A DNA stretch of 64,000 nucleotides from an uncultured Acetatifactor sp. (GTDB taxonomy: Bacteria; Bacillota; Clostridia; Lachnospirales; Lachnospiraceae): contig CAJUJN010000002.1 of the NCBI GenBank assembly GCA_910586775.1, forward strand, positions 1 to 64,000, read 5' to 3'. The position numbers and the translations under genes were made by a program. Shown here piece after piece: positions 43,693 through 52,154 of this stretch. Below the pieces are notes generated by a model. That model made no database searches, was not told the DNA's origin, and was given only the letters and a program-made list of their open reading frames with translations. Numbering within the stretch: the first letter of the stretch is position 1; each line of letters begins with the position of its first letter.

Positions 43693-45636
43693 TCATCCGC
43701 CCATCTGATTTCTGTAAATTTCCCGGTACATGGGACAGTTCCGCAGCAGTTCTTCGTGGGTGCCGTGGCCGATGATTTTCCCTTCGTCCAGCATGATGAT
43801 ATCGTCCAGCGCCATAATGGAGCTGATTCTCTGGGCGATGATGATGGTGGTGGTGTCCGCGTGGTGCTCCCTGATGGCTTTGCGCAATGCGGCATCGGTC
43901 TTGTAGTCCAGCGCACTGGAGGAATCGTCCAGCACCAGTATCCTGGGCGCTGCCGCCAGAGCCCTGGCAATCAGTACACGCTGGCGCTGGCCGCCGCTGA
44001 GGTTGGCGCCGCGCACTACAGCCCTGTGGTCGTATGTGTCTTCATAGCTTTCGATGAATTCCCTGGCCATGGCGTCTCCGGCGGCTTTCCGCATTTCCTC
44101 CGCCTCCACGTCCCGCCCGAAGGAGATATTTTCCTTCAGGGAATCGGCAAAGATAACGTCGTTTTGAAACACCACACCGAACAGCCTGTGCAGTTCGTCT
44201 TTATCATAGGTGCGCACGTCTTTTCCGTCTATAAAAACATGCCCCTCATCCGCATCATAAAAACGCATCAGCAGATTGATAATGGTGGTCTTGCCGCAGC
44301 CGGTGGCACCTATAATCCCTAAGGAACCGCCTTTTTTCACCGCGAAATCGATTCCTTCCAGGCATTTCTGACGTTCCTGGCCGTCGAATCTCGAAAGGGC
44401 TGACAGTCTGGCAGATTCTGCCGTTTTTCCGTTACTGCACTCCGATATATCCGACTGCTTTCCATCCGCTCCCGAACTCTCCCTGTCTTCCGCAGACGCC
44501 TTTCCGCCTGCTTCGGAATTCTTCCGGTCTTCCTTCTGCAGCTTTATGTCCGTCCCGGGGATTTCCCACTCCTTTTCGCCTGTCTCCCCGTCCGGTTCCG
44601 GATGTCTCCCATAACTGAATGCCACCTGTTCAAAGACTATGTACCCGTCCCGCTCTGTCACCGCCGCTTCTTCTGCCGGAATGGGCATCAGTTCGTCCTC
44701 GCTGTTCACCACTGCGGCAATGCGGTTCGCGGAAGCGTTTGCCTTGGACATCATCATGAAAATGCGGTTCACCCCGTTCACACCCATAAGAATCATATTG
44801 AAATAAGTCAGAAACGCCAAAATCACACCGGGCTGAGTGGCGCCGTCGTTCACACGATAAGCCCCCACCACTACCACAATGGTAAGTCCGATATTCAGCA
44901 TAAAGGTCATGACAGGCCCCGGAAGCGCCATGACAATGCCCGCCTTCACGTCCCTGTCTGCCATTTCTCTGTTTGCGTCCTCAAAGCGGCGCATCTCATA
45001 ATCTTCCTTCGAAAGCGCCTTTACCACCCGGATGCCCGTGATATTTTCCCGCATGATGCGCACGATATCATCCACGCTCTTCTGCACCCTTTCATAGAGC
45101 GGTATGCCCTTCAGGGAGACATAGACCACTGCCGCAATCAGGATTGGCGCCATAATGCAGAGGATAGATGCCAGCCCGGCATCCATGATAAGGGTAATGG
45201 TAATACCGCCAAACAACAGAATCGGCGCACGGATTCCCATGGTCTGGCAGGATTGAATGAAGCTCTGCACATTATAGGAGTCCGAGGTCATCCTGGAATT
45301 CAGGGACGGCAGCCCGAATTCGTCCAGCTGTCCGCCGGAAAGATTAACGGATTTCCAGAACAAATCTCTTCTGATTTCGTATATGGTTTTCTTCGCCACG
45401 CCTACTGCCATACGATTCGCCCTCACATTCGTCTGGCGCACATAGACCACCAGCAGAAGCATTACCGTTCCCCACAACAGTATCAGTTTTACCTCCTGCA
45501 GCGGTGCCACATCGTCAATCAGATGTTCCAGTACATATGGGAGCAGCAGTTCAGCCAGAGCAGCTGATAATTTGATCAGCATGCCGATTGCTATCATGAC
45601 CCGGTATTTTTTTGCATACGACAGTATAAATTTCAT
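43693..45636 (-). CDS. ABC exporter half-transporter, degenerate-site partner with inserted linker
   Basis: A 647-residue ABC exporter. Membrane part to about 330, then a nucleotide-binding domain with Walker A GATGCGKTT, signature LSGGQRQ, Walker B ILVLDDSSSALD (Asp in place of the catalytic Glu) and Gln in place of the switch His (IIAQRIS). Between the A-loop (VAFSYGRHP) and Walker A lies an extra acidic, Ser/Lys/Glu-rich stretch of about 75 residues. The start at 45636 follows GGCAGGAG; a longer frame would cover the toxin locus. It forms a heterodimer with the product of 41696-43465. Confidence 0.9.
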   Translation of the reverse strand: MKFILSYAKKYRVMIAIGMLIKLSAALAELLLPYVLEHLIDDVAPLQEVKLILLWGTVMLLLVVYVRQTNVRANRMAVGVAKKTIYEIRRDLFWKSVNLSGGQLDEFGLPSLNSRMTSDSYNVQSFIQSCQTMGIRAPILLFGGITITLIMDAGLASILCIMAPILIAAVVYVSLKGIPLYERVQKSVDDIVRIMRENITGIRVVKALSKEDYEMRRFEDANREMADRDVKAGIVMALPGPVMTFMLNIGLTIVVVVGAYRVNDGATQPGVILAFLTYFNMILMGVNGVNRIFMMMSKANASANRIAAVVNSEDELMPIPAEEAAVTERDGYIVFEQVAFSYGRHPEPDGETGEKEWEIPGTDIKLQKEDRKNSEAGGKASAEDRESSGADGKQSDISECSNGKTAESARLSALSRFDGQERQKCLEGIDFAVKKGGSLGIIGATGCGKTTIINLLMRFYDADEGHVFIDGKDVRTYDKDELHRLFGVVFQNDVIFADSLKENISFGRDVEAEEMRKAAGDAMAREFIESYEDTYDHRAVVRGANLSGGQRQRVLIARALAAAPRILVLDDSSSALDYKTDAALRKAIREHHADTTTIIIAQRISSIMALDDIIMLDEGKIIGHGTHEELLRNCPMYREIYRNQMGG

Positions 45637-45661
45637 TCTGTGACTCCTGCCAAATTTTCTC

Positions 45662-45690
45662 TTGAATTCATCTGCTGAATATGCTATAGT
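45662..45690 (+). promoter_or_regulatory. Promoter of the convergent small RNA of the toxin locus
   Basis: Plus strand TTGAAT, 17-base spacer, TATAGT. Transcription would start near 45697 and run toward the toxin gene's 3' end. Confidence 0.65.
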
Positions 45691-45696
45691 AAACAC

Positions 45697-45783
45697 AGGG
45701 AAAACAACCGCCCACAAGGTGGGTTGACCTCTGGGATAGAAAAATCCACCCGTCACTGGTCAAAGTTTTGGGGTGGTTTTTCT
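45697..45783 (+). ncRNA. Candidate type I antitoxin small RNA
   Basis: An RNA of about 85 bases would run from the promoter at 45662-45690 to the terminator at 45741-45783. Its first 37 bases have the same sequence as the 5' end of the toxin mRNA, since the two ends are inverted repeats in the DNA. It overlaps the 3' end of the toxin transcript across the shared terminator. The arrangement matches convergent RatA/par-type antisense RNAs. The RNA itself is a prediction. Confidence 0.5.
45741..45783. terminator. Shared bidirectional terminator of the toxin locus
   Basis: CCACCC at 45746-45751 pairs with GGGTGG at 45771-45776, with A-runs to the left and T-runs to the right. It can stop both the toxin mRNA and the convergent RNA. 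Confidence 0.8.
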
Positions 45784-45813
45784 ATGTATCAACATAAAAT
45801 ATACACAGAGCTT

Positions 45814-45903
45814 TTACTTACAGAACGTAAACACGAACGTAAGCAATGCTAAGAGGAATAGACCAAAGGTCATTAAATCCGTAAAATCGTAACGATTTTT
45901 CAT
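45814..45903 (-). CDS. Hol_Tox-like 29-residue membrane toxin
   Basis: A 29-residue peptide: a short charged N-terminus (MKNRYDFTDLM) and one hydrophobic helix (TFGLFLLALLTFVFTFC) ending in Lys. The TFGLFLLALLTF core is typical of the putative holin-like toxins (Hol_Tox) of Firmicutes, relatives of TxpA, which damage the membrane when over-expressed. The ATG lies behind GGAGGTGG. The promoter at 45973-46001 gives a 5' leader of about 60 bases. A convergent small RNA, a shared terminator and bounding inverted repeats complete a type I toxin-antitoxin layout. Confidence 0.75.
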   Translation of the reverse strand: MKNRYDFTDLMTFGLFLLALLTFVFTFCK

Positions 45904-45972
45904 AGCACCACCTCCATTCCTTCAAGAATAGAGGTCAGCCCACCCTGCAACACGGTTGTTTCCCTGCCTCTT

Positions 45973-46001
45973 ATATTAACACGCTTCTTCTTTTTCCGCA
46001 A
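45973..46001 (-). promoter_or_regulatory. Promoter of the toxin gene
   Basis: Minus strand TTGCGG, 17-base spacer, TAATAT. Transcription would start near 45966, at the edge of the inverted repeat. Confidence 0.65.
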
Positions 46002-46009
46002 TTATTTTC

Positions 46010-46192
46010 GGACAAACTTCCATGTATTTTTCAGATATCGGCACTGTTTACGGCTTTGCCGTCCAGAATGGTGCGCACAAGGCAAGCAGGGTGCGCTTAT
46101 TCTGGCACGCGCATTCAAAGCAATCGCTTTAATTGTTCGTGCAACGTGCTTCTCCACCTCGCATGGAAGCAATGCAATGACATAAACAGTGC
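46010..46192. repeat. Intergenic DNA with fragments of a second dispersed repeat
   Basis: No gene is seen. CTGTTTACGGCTTTGCCGT at 46044-46062 resembles the hairpin at 54770-54794, and the following GTGCGCAC-rich stretch resembles 51820-51878. They look like decayed pieces of one element. Confidence 0.4.
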
Positions 46193-46238
46193 AAAAAAGC
46201 AATGAGATTCCCCCGGTTCTGCCACAGGAAATCTCATT
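46193..46238 (-). terminator. Terminator of the arabinose operon
   Basis: AATGAGATT at 46201-46209 pairs with AATCTCATT at 46230-46238. On the minus strand a run of six T follows at 46193-46198. It lies about 35 bp past the GH51 stop. Confidence 0.85.
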
Positions 46239-46271
46239 ACGAAAGAGTCTGCTGCAAATGACACACCATGC

Positions 46272-48254
46272 TCAGCAGGAACATAACGCAGCAACATTTT
46301 CAACCCGCAGTACGGCAAAGGACAACGGCGGCAATACGATATCTGCCCTGTCCAGCTCTTTCACATAAGGTGCCACATTCTCCGGTGCTTCGATACTATT
46401 GTGCGCATCCTTCCCCGCCCCGGTCAGAATTTCGGCCTGAACCTTCATCCCGTCCTTCCAGCCGACCGGAAGCTCCAGGCTGATGCTCTGTTCCGTCTCC
46501 CGGGAATTAATTATCTTAACGATAACCGTTTTCTCCGCCTTCGAGAAGCTTACCGAATAATAGATTCCCTCCGCCGCAGCCGCCTTCTCCCCGCCGCAGG
46601 TATCCAGTGTCACATCTCCCATATTGCGCGCATACATTTTCTGCACATAATAGCTGGGGCTGCCGTAGCAGTTCGACGCGTCGAACCAGATCATATCCGG
46701 GGACCACTGGGTATAGCCCAGACGGGCAAACAGAGGCGCATAGGATGCCAGCACCACCACATCCGCATTCCGCTCCACGCCGGTGAGGAATGCCGCCTCC
46801 GCCAGAGCGCCCTCCAGGGTATTTGCCTCCGGTTTGTTAAAGCCGCTGGCGGGATGTGCCGCGTATTCCCCTGAAAATACTTTCACTTTCCTGGGATAAT
46901 TGTCATAAAAATCCGTATGGTCATAGAGCCACTCAGGCTTCACATAATAATGCTCGTCCACCGCATACACAAAATCCTCCTGCTCCTCATGGGCATGGTA
47001 GAATTCCCATGCTTTCGTATAACGCTCGGAAGTAATGTCAGGCCCCGCGGAACCGATCAGTTTGATTTCCGGCGCATACGCATGGATTGCCTTCTCAAAA
47101 ATCTCATAACGCTCGAAGAAATCCGCTTTCTCCGTCTGCCACTGCTCGTTTCCCACACCCACCATAGTAAGGCCGAAGGGCTCCTTGTGCCCCATCTGCG
47201 CGCGGACGGCCCCCCAATGCGTGCTCTCATCCCCGTTTGCAAATTCAATCAAATCAAGCGCATCCTGAAGGAATTCCCGGAAAGCCGGGCTTTCCCTGTC
47301 CACCAGTTCCTTTGACTGGTACTGGCATGCAAAGCCTACATTCAGCACCGGAAGCGGGCTGGCGCCAATCATCTCACAAAGCAGAAAGTATTCGTAATAT
47401 CCCAGCCCCAAAGTCTGATTATAATGACAGTAGTCACTCTCGTAGTTATTTTTCGCGTTATTTTCATGGACTGCCCAGCGGTTCCAGTTGTTCTTCCTCG
47501 CCCATACCGGTTTCAGGCTGTCCTTGAAGCGGTAACGATTTGCCAGGGTATTCCCCTCCACGATACAGCCGCCCGGAAAGCGCAGAAATCCCGGATGCAG
47601 CTCCTTCAGCATATCAAACAAATCCTTCCGGAAGATTCCTCCCACGGCATCCTCCGGAATCAGGGAAATGAAATCCAGCTCCACAGTCCCCGGCTCAGAC
47701 AGGCAAAATAAAAAATCCGCCTGTTCCACATCCGCCCCGGCCTGAAGAACTCCCTCGTATTTCCGGAAACAATTATAGGTTTCCTCCTGTCCGTCCGCCG
47801 CCGAAATCGCAGTCTGGGCATAACATACACCGCCCTTTTCAACGGAAATCTCAAAATCCCCCGAAAATTTCACGCAGCGGGCCCAAAAGACAAGTTTGTA
47901 GTTCATTCCTTTTTTCAGGAAAATGCCGTCATAGGCTTTGTTCCTCACACCTTCCCCGGGATGCTTTGTCTGCAGGCGCAGATAATGGGGGTTCTCCTCG
48001 CAGTGCGGGCTGCCGGTAACGCAGCGCAGGCCCGCCTCCCCGTCCCCCGGGTAAGCGCACCAGCCGTAGCCCCCGTCATACTCCACCTGATAGTCACAGT
48101 AATCGCCTGTGGCCTTCAGGAACTCAAAGGAACGGTTCTCCAGCATCTCCGCATACAGGCCGCCGTCTGCGGCATAGTTGATATCCTCGAAAAAAAGCCC
48201 TGTCATGCCCTCCTGTATTGCGGCTTTTTTCTCTGTGCTTATTTTTATATTCAA
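46272..48254 (-). CDS. GH51 alpha-L-arabinofuranosidase
   Basis: A 660-residue glycoside hydrolase that frees L-arabinose from arabinan, arabinoxylan or short oligosaccharides. The N-terminal GLFFEDINYAADGGLYAEML is the family hallmark. The acid/base Glu is in MVGVGNEQWQ and the nucleophile Glu in VKVFSGEYAAHP. A C-terminal beta-sandwich follows. No signal peptide, so it acts inside the cell on imported oligosaccharides. TTG at 48254 behind AAAGAGG was chosen; GTG at 48278 lacks a ribosome site. Kinase and AraD in the same operon handle the released sugar. Confidence 0.92.
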   Translation of the reverse strand: MNIKISTEKKAAIQEGMTGLFFEDINYAADGGLYAEMLENRSFEFLKATGDYCDYQVEYDGGYGWCAYPGDGEAGLRCVTGSPHCEENPHYLRLQTKHPGEGVRNKAYDGIFLKKGMNYKLVFWARCVKFSGDFEISVEKGGVCYAQTAISAADGQEETYNCFRKYEGVLQAGADVEQADFLFCLSEPGTVELDFISLIPEDAVGGIFRKDLFDMLKELHPGFLRFPGGCIVEGNTLANRYRFKDSLKPVWARKNNWNRWAVHENNAKNNYESDYCHYNQTLGLGYYEYFLLCEMIGASPLPVLNVGFACQYQSKELVDRESPAFREFLQDALDLIEFANGDESTHWGAVRAQMGHKEPFGLTMVGVGNEQWQTEKADFFERYEIFEKAIHAYAPEIKLIGSAGPDITSERYTKAWEFYHAHEEQEDFVYAVDEHYYVKPEWLYDHTDFYDNYPRKVKVFSGEYAAHPASGFNKPEANTLEGALAEAAFLTGVERNADVVVLASYAPLFARLGYTQWSPDMIWFDASNCYGSPSYYVQKMYARNMGDVTLDTCGGEKAAAAEGIYYSVSFSKAEKTVIVKIINSRETEQSISLELPVGWKDGMKVQAEILTGAGKDAHNSIEAPENVAPYVKELDRADIVLPPLSFAVLRVENVAALCSC

Positions 48255-48287
48255 ATGCTTAACCTCTTTCTTCCTCACTATAGAACA

Positions 48288-51200
48288 TTATTTCAGGAAC
48301 CGTCTCAGCACTTCCATAAAGATTTCCACATCCAGCGGTTTGGAAATATGGGCATTCATGCCGTTGGCCAGAGCCGCCTCCCTGTCCTCCTCCAATGCAT
48401 TGGCCGTCATGGCAATAATCGGCATGGACTTTACGTCCTTCCTCTCCAGTGCCCGGATAGTCCGGGTAGCCTCGTAGCCATCCATAATCGGCATCTGCAC
48501 GTCCATCAGAATAGCATCATAATAGAATTCCGCCGATTTTTTCACCATTTCCACCGCGTCCGTCCCGTCAGGCGCAGCTTCCACTTCGAATCCCGTTTCT
48601 TCCAGGATTACCTGGGCAATCTCACGGTTCAGCTCTATATCCTCTACAAGCAGAATCCTTTTCCCGCTGAAATCCGCCTGGGTCCAGGACGCGGCTTCTT
48701 CCTTCCCTGCCAGATTATTTGCCGCCAACAGCGCGGATTTCAGATCCGACAGGAACAAAGGTTTTGCGCAGAATGCCGTAACGCCCGCCGCCTTCGCTTC
48801 TTCCTCAATATCCGTCCAGTCATAGGCAGTCAATACAATGATGGGTGCCTCCGTCCCCACTACGCTGCGAATCCTTCTGGCTGTCTCCACACCGCTGGTC
48901 TCCGGCATCTGCCAGTCAATGATGTAGGTATGATAGGAATCGCCCTCATCATAGGCCTGTTTCGCACGGTACACCGCCTCCCTGCCGGAAGTCGTCCACT
49001 CGGAGCGCATACCGATCTTCTTCAGCATCTTGCTCACGCTGTCGCAGACATTGAAGTCGTCATCCACCACCAGGGCCCTCAGACCTTCCAGTTCCCTGAT
49101 CTGCTCCGCGTCCTTTTCCACATCCTGGAGCTTCAGGCTCAGCGCCACCGTAAAGGTGCTGCCCTTGCCGACTTCGCTTTCCACGCTGATGGTGCCTCCC
49201 ATCATCTCCACGATATTCTTCGTGATAGCCATCCCCAGACCTGTCCCCTGGATGCCGGACTGAGTAGCCGTGGATTCCCGTTCAAAGGGTTCAAAAATAT
49301 GCTCCACAAAATCCCGTGACATGCCTATACCATTATCTTTCACCATGAAAATGTAATCGCCGTATCCATGGCGGAAAGTGGTCTTCTGCATAATCCGGAA
49401 AGAAACCATGCCGCCCGCCGGCGTATATTTTACGGCATTGCTCAGCAGATTGATGAACACCTGGTTCAGCTTCAGCGCATCCGCAATCACATCTTCGTTT
49501 GCCACCTCAAAAGTGTCGATAAACAGCTCCAACTGCTTTGCCTTCACCTGAGGCTGGATGATATTCACCAGATTATGCATGATCTCGGAGACATTGCATT
49601 CCTGTTCCTTGATCTGCACCTTTCCGCTCTCAATCCTGCTCATATCCAGAATATCATTGATCAGACTGAGCAGATGATTGCTGGAGGACAGGACTTTCTG
49701 CAGACAGTCTCTGACCTGATCCTTATTGTCAATATGGCTCACGGCGATGGTGGCAAATCCTATGATGGCGTTCATGGGCGTCCGTATATCATGGGACATA
49801 TTGGAAAGGAAGGTGGTCTTTGCCCTGTTGGCGTGCTGAGCCTGCATCAGCGCATCCTGCAGCGCTTGGGTCTGTTCCTTCTGCTTCCGGACCTGTTCGG
49901 TAATCTCCCTGGTCACCACCATGACCATAATGTCATCGGTGTCATTGTCCCTGGTCATGACATAAGACTGACGGACGCACATCTGCCCGTCCTTCCCGTC
50001 CGCTTCCCAATAATCAATATCCACTTCCGCTTCCCCGTTCTCGAAACGTTCCTTCAGGTACTCTGTATTCACCGTCCTTCTGTATTCTTCCAGAGACTCC
50101 TCCAGGATAAAATCCCTCCATCTCTCAAAGCACTCCGATATCCTGCAGGGCGCCTTTAAGCCTGCCTTCTCCAGCAGCGAGAAACTCTGCCCGTTCCGCC
50201 TGCGCACGATATCCTGCTCGATGATATCCTTCGTCAGATTGAATTCAAAGGTACAGAGCGAATTGGTGGTAATGGCGATGCGATACTGTCTCTCCTTGCG
50301 GCTGGCGAGGGACATCTCAGCCTGCATGCGCAGTTCCTTTCTCTTTATTTCGGTAATATTTTGACGGGTAAACAATACCTTGCAGGCATTGCCGTCCTTC
50401 CGCTGCAGACAGACGGCGCTCACATGCTCCCATTCCGTATGTCCGTCATACTGCACATGACACTCAAACCGAACCTCGTCCCTGTTCTCCAGCGCCCTGA
50501 TAATGGCATCCCTGGCAATAGCATCCCCGAATTCCTGTCCGGCCTTCTCCTCTGTCAGGATAGAGCTCATATGTTCCACCAGCTCCTGATATCTGCCCCT
50601 GGCGTTAATATCGCTCTCTTCCGGGTGTGTCCCCGCCAGATACTGATAGGTATCCGTCTCAAAATCGGCTATGGCAAAACGGCTGAAAAGGATATTGACA
50701 CCGTCGATAATATATCCCATCTCCCGGTTCTCCTGCTCCAACCGCTTCTTCTCTCTCCCTGACCGGATCAGCAGAAGGATAATATAGACGGCAAACAAAA
50801 CAATCAGTCCGATCTCCAGCTGGATTCCCACCATGTTCTCCGCCCTTATCATATCCTGCGTGACATCCTTGGGGAAGGTCTGTACCAGTACGAAACCATT
50901 TTCTGACAGATATGTCACACATATATTATCCGTCCTGCTGCTGGAATCACACAGAAAGCTTCCCTTCCCGCCATTTTCAAATACATCTCTTACATTTGCC
51001 GCCGTGTTACCGTCGATTATGCCCTCTTCTGCCAGGCCCGAAGCCAGATCCCCCTCATAATTCCTGCCGTTGGAGCTGGCAATCACCTGTCCCTCCGGCG
51101 TACACAAATACACCTCCGCAGCCTCGCCGAAGTATGTGGCAGCAAGCATATTCTGCAGATATTCCTCCGCCAGATAAGCCGCCCGCAGTACACCCACGAT

Positions 51201-51674
51201 CTCTCCCTGCCAGTGAACGGGTGCATAGAAGCAGACCATGGTCTCCTGGAAGAAATGCGGATTAAAAAGAATCCCGATACCGTTCTCCCCCTGCATGCCG
51301 TTCTGATAGAAAAAACTCTCCCCGGCATCGGCAGTCCGTCCGTCGGAAGCATAGTCCGTGCCGGCTGCGTCCGTATACATCAGCGCGTCAAAGATCATAT
51401 TATCTTCCATATTTGCCAGTCTCTGTGAGGTAACCACCGGTTCTTCCATGCTCTCTCCCACAAAGTAGGCATATGTAGTAATCCTGTTCAGGGCGTTCCG
51501 CAGTTCTCCGTCAATCTGGTCTGCCTTCATCTGCGCCGCATCCGCCGCATAATTTTTATTCTGCTCCTCAATGCGCTGCCTGTTCCTCGTTGTGTACCAC
51601 TGGAATAAAATGATGATTGCAAGTAAGAGAAATGGGACGTAGATTATCTGCTGCAGAGATTTCTTTCTTTTCAT
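48288..51674 (-). CDS. Hybrid sensor histidine kinase with two receiver domains
   Basis: A 1128-residue membrane sensor. Helix 1 at about 10-28 and helix 2 at about 283-305 enclose an extracellular sensor, probably of the Cache type. Then come two PAS-like regions (about 325-610), a HisKA domain with the phospho-His in FLSNMSHDIRTPMNAIIGF, an HATPase with VKDNGIGMSRDFVEHIFEPF and GTGLGMAI, a receiver (ALVVDDDFNVCDSV, YIIDWQMPETSG) and a second receiver (ILLVEDIELNRE, AILMDVQMPIMDGYEATRTI). There is no DNA-binding output, so it signals by phosphorelay to another protein. Its place between araD and GH51 suggests sensing of an arabinose-related signal, an inference only. Confidence 0.92.
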   Translation of the reverse strand: MKRKKSLQQIIYVPFLLLAIIILFQWYTTRNRQRIEEQNKNYAADAAQMKADQIDGELRNALNRITTYAYFVGESMEEPVVTSQRLANMEDNMIFDALMYTDAAGTDYASDGRTADAGESFFYQNGMQGENGIGILFNPHFFQETMVCFYAPVHWQGEIVGVLRAAYLAEEYLQNMLAATYFGEAAEVYLCTPEGQVIASSNGRNYEGDLASGLAEEGIIDGNTAANVRDVFENGGKGSFLCDSSSRTDNICVTYLSENGFVLVQTFPKDVTQDMIRAENMVGIQLEIGLIVLFAVYIILLLIRSGREKKRLEQENREMGYIIDGVNILFSRFAIADFETDTYQYLAGTHPEESDINARGRYQELVEHMSSILTEEKAGQEFGDAIARDAIIRALENRDEVRFECHVQYDGHTEWEHVSAVCLQRKDGNACKVLFTRQNITEIKRKELRMQAEMSLASRKERQYRIAITTNSLCTFEFNLTKDIIEQDIVRRRNGQSFSLLEKAGLKAPCRISECFERWRDFILEESLEEYRRTVNTEYLKERFENGEAEVDIDYWEADGKDGQMCVRQSYVMTRDNDTDDIMVMVVTREITEQVRKQKEQTQALQDALMQAQHANRAKTTFLSNMSHDIRTPMNAIIGFATIAVSHIDNKDQVRDCLQKVLSSSNHLLSLINDILDMSRIESGKVQIKEQECNVSEIMHNLVNIIQPQVKAKQLELFIDTFEVANEDVIADALKLNQVFINLLSNAVKYTPAGGMVSFRIMQKTTFRHGYGDYIFMVKDNGIGMSRDFVEHIFEPFERESTATQSGIQGTGLGMAITKNIVEMMGGTISVESEVGKGSTFTVALSLKLQDVEKDAEQIRELEGLRALVVDDDFNVCDSVSKMLKKIGMRSEWTTSGREAVYRAKQAYDEGDSYHTYIIDWQMPETSGVETARRIRSVVGTEAPIIVLTAYDWTDIEEEAKAAGVTAFCAKPLFLSDLKSALLAANNLAGKEEAASWTQADFSGKRILLVEDIELNREIAQVILEETGFEVEAAPDGTDAVEMVKKSAEFYYDAILMDVQMPIMDGYEATRTIRALERKDVKSMPIIAMTANALEEDREAALANGMNAHISKPLDVEIFMEVLRRFLK

Positions 51675-51819
51675 TATGACGGTTCTCCTGTAGATCGTGC
51701 CTGTTTCCGGTTTCGTATTTCAGCCAGGTGAAATATAAGCTTATTATACTACCTGATGTAAACGAAAGCAATATTGGAAAAAAATTCTACTCCTCAAATT
51801 AAAAATCATGCTGTCTCGG

Positions 51820-51878
51820 CATTTTCGTGCAAAGTGCGCACGAAAACGCCTCGCGGCAACACCGAGTGAACAGTCACA
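51820..51878 (-). repeat. Second dispersed repeat, minus-orientation copy
   Basis: Read on the minus strand it begins CTGTTCACTCGGTG and continues through CCGC and TTTTCGTGCGCA, close to 54638-54690 on the plus strand. It also contains TTTTCGTGC...GCACGAAAA symmetry. Confidence 0.6.
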
Positions 51879-52017
51879 AGATCATCCGCAACAGGCCTGT
51901 AACGGAGAACGTTCTGTTATCACATATCCTGTCTGTTCATAAAATGTCCGCTTATGCGCTGCCAATTTGCACATTGCCTGTTTGCTCACTGCCCATTGGT
52001 ACATTGTCAGCTCACGC

Positions 52018-52063
52018 AAAACTCCCCGTGCATCCGGCAAAGCCGGCATACGCGGGGAGTTTT
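52018..52063. terminator. Strong terminator after araD
   Basis: AAAACTCCCCGTGCATCCGG pairs with the inverted arm ending GCGGGGAGTTTT around a short loop. The stem is about 19 bp with a few mismatches. A-runs and T-runs make it usable on both strands. The sensor kinase gene lies beyond it and needs read-through or its own promoter. Confidence 0.85.
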
Positions 52064-52154
52064 CGTCTATACTCTATGATCCTAAACGTTTAAACATTTA
52101 TCCGGTTTCGGAAAGCCATATCCGGCAGTCTCAGTTCCAACCGCAAAACCATTC

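Larger units (their letters stand above)
45697..45966. repeat. Inverted repeats bounding the toxin locus
   Basis: The 37-bp stretch at 45697-45734 (CAGGGAAAACAACCG ... TTGACCTCT) recurs inverted at 45930-45966 (with CAGGGAAACAACCG ... CTGACCTCT). The middle part differs. The whole 270-bp unit is therefore palindromic at its ends. Confidence 0.8.
51675..52154. other. Intergenic region between araD and the kinase gene
   Basis: About 480 bp without a gene. It holds a terminator at 52018-52063 and a copy of the second dispersed repeat at 51820-51878. Confidence 0.6.

Noticed and set aside
45637..45756. N-terminal extension of the exporter half-transporter to 45756
   Set aside because: The extra 40 residues would cover the toxin locus inverted repeat and terminator and lack a ribosome site; ATG at 45636 has AGGAG at good spacing.
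47961..49319. 452-codon plus-strand open frame
   Set aside because: It spans the ends of two well-supported minus-strand genes (GH51 and hybrid kinase). The His/Arg/Leu-rich translation is typical of an antisense shadow.
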